Part shown: piece by piece, positions 58,700-64,000 of the stretch
Layout: every line of letters begins with the position of its first letter
Position numbering within the stretch: position 1 is the first letter of the stretch
Origin: Cherax quadricarinatus
Taxonomy: Eukaryota > Arthropoda > Malacostraca > Decapoda > Parastacidae
NCBI RefSeq assembly: GCF_038502225.1
Contig: NC_091391.1
Coordinates: 6,847,420-6,911,419 of the forward strand
Reading direction: 5' to 3'
DNA length: 64,000 nt
Notes under the pieces: generated by a model
What the model was told of the DNA's origin: nothing
Seen by the model: only the letters and a program-made list of their open reading frames with translations
Database searches by the model: none
Program-made: the position numbers and the translations under genes

Positions 58700-61288
58700 T
58701 TAGATGTTGGCTCTTTGAGTGAACTTTGTATAGCAAGTGGTTTGGTTACAGGTGATAAATATTTTAAGAAAAAAGAGGATAATTAAGTATACAACATATA
58801 ATGTAGGGCTTAATGACAATAGTTTGTTGGACTATATATTGGTAGATAGAAGACTGTTGGGTAGATGTCAAGCTGTACATGTTTATAGAGGGGCCACAGA
58901 TATCAGATCACTTTCTAGTTGTAGCTAGAGCGAGAGTGAAGGTAGATGGGATACAAGGAAAATGGAAGCAGCAGGTAAGAGAGAAGTGAAGGTTTATAAG
59001 CTAAAATTAGAGGAGGCAGTTAGGGTAAGATATAAACAACTGTTGGATGACAGATGGGCTAGTGAGAGTATAGGCAATGGGATTGAAGATGTGTGGAGTA
59101 GGTTTAAGAATATAACGTTAGTGTTGAGCAGAAGTTTGTGGTTACCGGAAAGTGGGTGCGGGAGGGAGGACGAGCAGTTGGTGGAATGATGATGTAGAGA
59201 GAGTAGTAAGAGAGAAAAAGTTAGCATATGAGAGGTTTTTGCGAAGTAGAAGTGATGCAAGGAGAAAGGAAAAGAGAGGTTAAGAGAGTGATGAAGCAAT
59301 GTAAAAAGAGAGCAACTGAGAGAGTGGGTGAGATGTTATCAACAAATTTTGTTGAAAATAATAAAGTTTTGGAGTGAGATTAATAAGTTAAGGAACCCTA
59401 GGGAACAAATGGATTTGACAATTAAAAATAGGAGAGGAGAGTTATTAAATGGAGAGTTAGAGGTATCGGGAAGATGGAGGGAATGTTTTGAGGAATTGTT
59501 AAATGTTAATGAAGATAGGGAAGCTGTGATTTCATGTATAGGGCAAGGAGGAATAACATCTTGTAGGAGTGAGGAAGAGCCAGTTGTGAGTGTGGGGGAA
59601 GTTCGTAAGGCAGTAGGTAAAATGAAAGGGGGTAAGGCAGCTGGGATTGATGGGATAAAGATAGAAATGTTAAAAGCCAGTGGAGATATAGTTTTAGAGT
59701 GGTTGGTGCTTTTATTTAATAAATGCATGGAAGAGAGTAAGGTACCTTGGGATTGGCAGAGAGCATGTGTAGTTCCTTTGTATAAAGGCAAAGGGGACAA
59801 AAGAGAGAATGCAAAAATTATTGGGAATTAAGTCTGTTGAGTATATGTATCTGGTAAAGCGTATGGTAGAGTTATTATTGAAAGAATTAAGAGTCGGACA
59901 GAGAGCAGGATAGCAGATGGACAAGGAGACTTTAAGAAGGGTAGGGTGTGTGTAGACCAAGTGTTTACAGTGAAACATATAGGTAAACAGTATTTAGATA
60001 ATGGTAAAGAGGTTTTTGTGGCATTTATGGATTTGGAAAAGGCATATGGAACAGGAGGTAGGTTATTGAAAGCAGTGAGACGTTTTTACAAGGATAGTGA
60101 GGTTCAGGTTAGAGTATGTAGGAGAGAGGGAGATTATTTTCCAGTAAAAGTAGGCCTTAGACAGGGATGTGCAATGCCACCATGGTTGTTCACTATATTT
60201 ATAGATGGGGTTGTAAGGGAAGTGAATGCTCAGGTGTTGGCAAGAGTTTTGGGGTTAAAAGATACAGGAATCTAACACAAAGTGGGAGTTGTCACAGTTG
60301 CTCTTTGCTGGGAGATTCTGAAGAAAAGTTGCAGAAGCTGGTGGACGAGTTTGGTAGGGTATGTAAAAGAAAAAAGTTAAAAGAGTAAGGTGATGAGGAA
60401 AACAAAAAGATTAGGTTATGAAAGATTGGATATCAGGTTGGAGGAAGAGGGTATGGAAGATGTGAATGTATTCAGATATTTAGGAGTGGATGTGTCAGCA
60501 GATGGGTCTGTGAAAGATTAGGTGAATTTTAGAATTGACTAGGGGGGAAAAGGTGAGTGGTGGGCTGAGGAGTCTGTGGAGACGAAGAGCTTTATCCATG
60601 GCAGCAAAGAGGGGAATGTATGAGAGTATAGTTATACCAACGCTCTTATATGGGTGTGAAGCATAGGTGGTGAATGTTGCAACAAGGAGAAGGCTGGAGG
60701 CAGTGGAAATGTGTTTTAGGGCAATGTGTGGCGTGAATATAATGCAGAGAATTTGTAGTTTGGAAATTAGGAGGAAGTGCGTAATTACAGAAACTGTTAT
60801 CCAGAGGGCTGAAGAGGGGTTGTTGAGGTGGTTTGGACATGCAGAGAGGATCGAACAAAATAGAATGACTTCGAGAGTGTATAAATCTGGAGTGGAGGGA
60901 AGGCGGGGTAGAGGTCTGCCTAGGAAAGGTTAGAGGGAGGAGGTAAAGGAGGTTTTGTGTGCAAGGGGCTTGGACTTGCAGCAAACATGCATGAACTTGT
61001 TAGATCAGTGCGAATGGAGACAAATGGTTTTTAGGACTTGACGTGCTGTTAGAGTGTGAGCAGGGTAATATTTTTGAAGGGATTGAGGGAAACTAGCAGG
61101 CTGGTCTTGAGTCCTGGAGATGGGAAGTACAGTGCCTTCACTCTGAAGAAGGGGTGTTAATGTTACAGTTATATAAATGTAGTGTAAGCACACCTCTTAC
61201 AAGACAGTGATGAATGAATGATGGTGAAAGTTTTTCTTTTTCGTGCCACCCTACCTTGGTGGGAAATGGCCGATGTGTTAATAATAAA
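58700..61288 (+). mobile_element. LINE B-related copy, decayed
   Basis: Begins within the endonuclease ('tgagtgaactttgtatagca'), SLLDYILVDRRL at 58820, linker, KGGKAAGIDGIKIEMLKASG (59620), RT start, FMDLEKAYG with a deletion, GLRQGCAMPPWLF, the ADD region deleted, C-terminal domain in several frames, 3' UTR and tail 'gtgccaccctaccttggtgg'. At least eight frame breaks. A distinct, older B lineage. Confidence 0.85.
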
Positions 61289-61304
61289 AAAAATATATTG
61301 GCAC

Positions 61305-61447
61305 ATCCTAGGTAGTAGGTTGGTAGACAGCAACTGCCCAGGGAGGTACAACTGTCCTGCCAAGTGAGAGTAATACAGAAGCCTGTAACTGTTTTATTAG
61401 ATGGTAGGATTGTTGGTGTCTTTTTTTTCTGTCTCATAAACATGCAG
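61305..61447 (+). mobile_element. LINE 5' leader joined to RT region
   Basis: 'ggttggtagacagcaactgc', 'aagcctgtaactgttttatt' and 'ctgtctcataaacatgcagg', then directly 'agaggagagttattaaatgg' of the LINE B linker. The endonuclease part is missing between. Confidence 0.8.
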
Positions 61448-62618
61448 GAGAGGAGAGTTATTAAATGGAGAGTTAGAGGTATTGGGAAGATGGAGGGAAT
61501 ATTTTGAGGAATTGTTAAATGTTGAAGAAGATAGGGAAGCTGTGATTTCATGTATAGGGCAAGGAGGAATAACATCTTGTAGGAGTGAGGAAGAGTCAGT
61601 TGTGAGTGTGGGAGAAGTTCGTGAGGCAGTAGGTAAAATGAAAGGGGGTAAGGCAGCTGGGATTGATGGGATAAAGATAGAAATGTTAAAAGCAGGTGAG
61701 GATATAGTTTTGGAGTGGTTGGTGCTATTGTTTAATAAATGTATGGAAGAGGGTAAGGTACCTAGGGATTGGCAGAGAGCATGCATATTTCCTTTGTATA
61801 AAGGCAAAGGGGACAAAAGAGAGTGCAAAAATTATAGGGGGATAAGTCTGTTGAGTATACCTGATAAAGTGTGTGGTAGAGTTGTTATTGAAAGAATTAA
61901 GAGTAAGACGGAGAATAGGATAGCAGATGAACAAGGAGGCTTTAGGAAAGGTAGGGGGTGTGTGGACCAGGTGTTTACAGTGAAACATATAAGTGAACAG
62001 TATTTAGATTAGGATAAAAAGGTTTTTGTGGCATTTATGGATTTGGAAAAGGTGTATGACAGGGTGGATAGGGGGACAATGTGGCAGATGTTCCAGGTAT
62101 ATGGTATAGGAGGTAGGTTACTGAAAGCAGTGAAGAGTTTTTACGAGGATAGTGAGGCTCAAGTTAGAGTATGTAGGAAAGAGGGAGATTATTTCCCAGT
62201 AAAAGTAGGCCTTAGACAGGGATGTGTGATGTCACCGTGGTTGTTTAATATATTTATAGATGGGGTAGTAAGAGAAGTAAATGCGAGGGTCTTGGCAAGA
62301 GGCGTGGAGTTAAAAGATAAAGAATCACACATAAAGTGGGAGTTGTCACAGTTGCTCTTTGCTGATGACACTGTGCTCTTGGGAGATTCTGAAGAAAAGT
62401 TGCAAAGGTTGATGGATGAATTTGGTAGGGTATGTGAAAGAAGAAAATTAAAAGTGGATACAGGAAAGAGTAAGGTTATGAGGATAAAAAGATTAGGTGA
62501 TGAAAGATTGGATATGAGATTGGAAGGAGAGAGTATGGAGGAGGTGAATGTATTCAGATATTTGTGAGTGGACGTGTCAGCGGATGGGTCTATGAAAGAT
62601 GAGGTGATTCGTAGAAAT
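61448..62618 (+). mobile_element. LINE B copy, part 1
   Basis: An open 176-codon stretch (61482-62012) with KGGKAAGIDGIKIEMLKAGE and NYRGISLLSIPDKV, a TAG at 62010, then 62028-62567 with FMDLEKVYDRV, GLRQGCVMSPWLF and LLFADDTVLLGD. Split by an inserted LINE A at 62619. Confidence 0.92.
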
Positions 62619-63177
62619 TTTTTTTTTTTTTTTCAACAAGTCGGCCGTCTCCCACCGAGGCAGGGTGACCCAAAAAAGAAAGAAAATCCCCAAAAAGAAA
62701 ATACTTTCATCATCATTCAACACTTTCACCACACTCGCACATTATCACTGTTTTTGCAGAGGTGCTCAGAATACAACAGTTTAGAAGCATACACATATAA
62801 AGATACACAACATGTCTCTCCAAACTGCCAATATCCCAAACCCCTCCTTTAAAGTGCAGGCATTGTACTTCCCATTTCCAGGACTCAAGTCCGACTATAT
62901 GAAAATAACCGGTTTCCCTGAATCCCTTCACTAAATATTACCCTGCTCACACTCCAACAGATCGTCAGGTCCCAAGTACCATTCGTCTCCATTCACTCCT
63001 ATCTAACATGCTCACGCACGCTTGCTGGAAGTCCAAGCCCCTTGCCCACAAAACCTCCTTTACCCCCTCTCTCCAACCCTTTCGAGGATGACCCCTACCC
63101 CGCCTTCCTTCCCCTATAGATTTATATGCTTTCCATGTCATTCTACTTTGATCCATTCTCTCTAAATGACCAAACCA
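62619..63177 (-). mobile_element. LINE A 3' fragment inserted in LINE B
   Basis: Poly-T, reversed tail 'caccgaggcagggtgaccca', 3' UTR, and the last ~60 codons of the ORF (MDQSRMTWKAYKSIGEGRRG on minus). AGAA occurs at both edges (62614-62617 and 63179-63182). 5'-truncated at about 550 bp. Confidence 0.9.
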
Positions 63178-63935
63178 CAGAATTGATGAGGGGAAAAGGG
63201 TGAGCAATGCACTTAGGAGTCTGTGGAGACAAAGAACTCTGTCCTTGGAGGCAAAGAGGGGAATGTATGAGAGTGTAGTTTTACCAACGCTCTTATATGG
63301 GTGTGAAGCATGGGTGATGAATGTTGCAGCGTGGAGAGGGCTGGAGGCATTGAAGATGTCATGTCTGAGGGCAATGTGTGGTGTGAATATAATGCAGAGA
63401 ATTCGTAGTTTGGAAGTTAGGAGGTGGTGCGGGATTGCCAAAACTGTTGTCCAGAGGGGTGAGGAAGGGTTGTTGATGTGGTTCGGACATGTAGAGAGAA
63501 TGGAGCGAAACAATGACTTCAAGAGTGTATCAGTCTGTAGTGGAAGGAAGGCGGGGTAGGGGTCGGCCTAGGAAAGGTTGGAGGGGGGGGTAAAGGAGGT
63601 TTTTTGTGCGAGGGGCTTGGACTTCCAGTGGGCATGCGTGAGCGTGTTTGATAGGAGTGAATGGAGACAAATGGTTTTTAATACTTGACGTGCTGTTGGA
63701 GTGTGAGCAAAGTAACATTTATGAAGGGGTTCAGGGAAACTGGCAGGCCGGACTTGAGTCCTGGAGATGGGAAGTACAGTGCCTGCACTCTGAAGGAGGG
63801 GTGTTAATGTTGCAGTTTAAAAACTGTAGTTTAAAGCACCCTTCTGGCAAGACAGTGATGGAGTAAATGATGGTGAAAGTTTTTCTTTTTCGGGTCACCC
63901 TGCCTTGGTGGGAATCAGCCAGTGTGTTAATAAAA
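63178..63935 (+). mobile_element. LINE B copy, part 2
   Basis: Continues LINE B at 'agaattgatgaggggaaaag': KMSCLRAMCGVNIMQRIRSL, a base loss near 63510, a GRPRKGW equivalent, 3' UTR, tail 'gggtcaccctgccttggtgg' and a TAATAAAAATA end. Confidence 0.92.
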
Positions 63936-63949
63936 ATAGAAAATCTACA

Positions 63950-64000
63950 TGGGGAAGTGGAAGTCATGTGTGTCGTAAGAGGCGGCTAAAATGCCAGGAG
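63950..64000 (+). mobile_element. start of an ORF-less LINE derivative or leader
   Basis: 'catggggaagtgg', 'gtgtgtcgtaagaggcggct', 'aaaatgccaggag': the inner leader segment of the LINE/derivative family, cut by the window end. Confidence 0.7.

Noticed and set aside
54608..64000. Next CARM1 exon after exon G
   Set aside because: I looked for the continuation of the beta barrel and the proline/serine-rich tail and found only LINE, Tigger and SINE-like sequence.

Overview
This is animal nuclear DNA: a transposon-choked stretch of one host gene. The only host protein-coding gene I can support is the arginine methyltransferase CARM1 (PRMT4) on the + strand. Seven internal exons lie at about 13.2, 18.8, 30.2, 39.6, 40.7, 47.6 and 54.5 kb. 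All have AG/GT boundaries and compatible phases, and together they read through the N-terminal domain, the SAM-binding core, the double-E loop and the start of the beta barrel. The first coding exon(s) and the C-terminal exons are not in view. The repeats and the insect/crustacean-like protein sequence suggest an arthropod, most likely a decapod crustacean; that assignment is inference.

The introns are mostly mobile elements. (1) Two related subfamilies of an APE-type, RTE-like LINE, called A and B here. They include an intact copy of A (20.4-24.1 kb), many 5'-truncated or broken copies on both strands, and short ORF-less derivatives made of the LINE 5' leader fused to its 3' tail. (2) A decayed piggyBac-like transposon (5828-8733) and a family of about 1.0-1.1 kb TTAA-flanked non-autonomous relatives. 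(3) A 6.2 kb Ty3/gypsy-type LTR element (30965-37140) and a separate solo LTR (48356-50254). (4) Penelope-like (GIY-YIG) fragments and many short inverted-repeat pieces that end like them. (5) pogo/Tigger-type elements: an internally deleted 929-bp copy and several 203-206 bp MITEs. (6) Two minisatellites built from an 18-bp unit of the LINE B 3' tail, plus long AC and TA arrays.

Layout: 0-5 kb, LINE tail minisatellite and minus-strand LINE debris; 5.5-8.7 kb, a TA-flanked MITE and piggyBac; 9-20 kb, CARM1 exons A and B, MITEs, Penelope-type inverted repeats and an AC array; 20.4-29.2 kb, a LINE A cluster in both orientations; 30-39 kb, exon C and a three-level nest (LINE B, then LTR element, then TTAA MITE); 39.6-41 kb, exons D and E; 41-47 kb, LINE B with a minisatellite and LINE A with a MITE; 47.5-51 kb, exon F and a Penelope/solo LTR/MITE nest; 51-64 kb, exon G, LINE A and B copies and nested Tigger and LINE insertions.

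Target-site duplications give a relative order of events at many places. Coordinates were read by eye. Exon ends and target-site duplications should be good to the base; edges of degenerate LINE pieces are approximate (tens of bases). Element family names rest on motifs, not on database searches.
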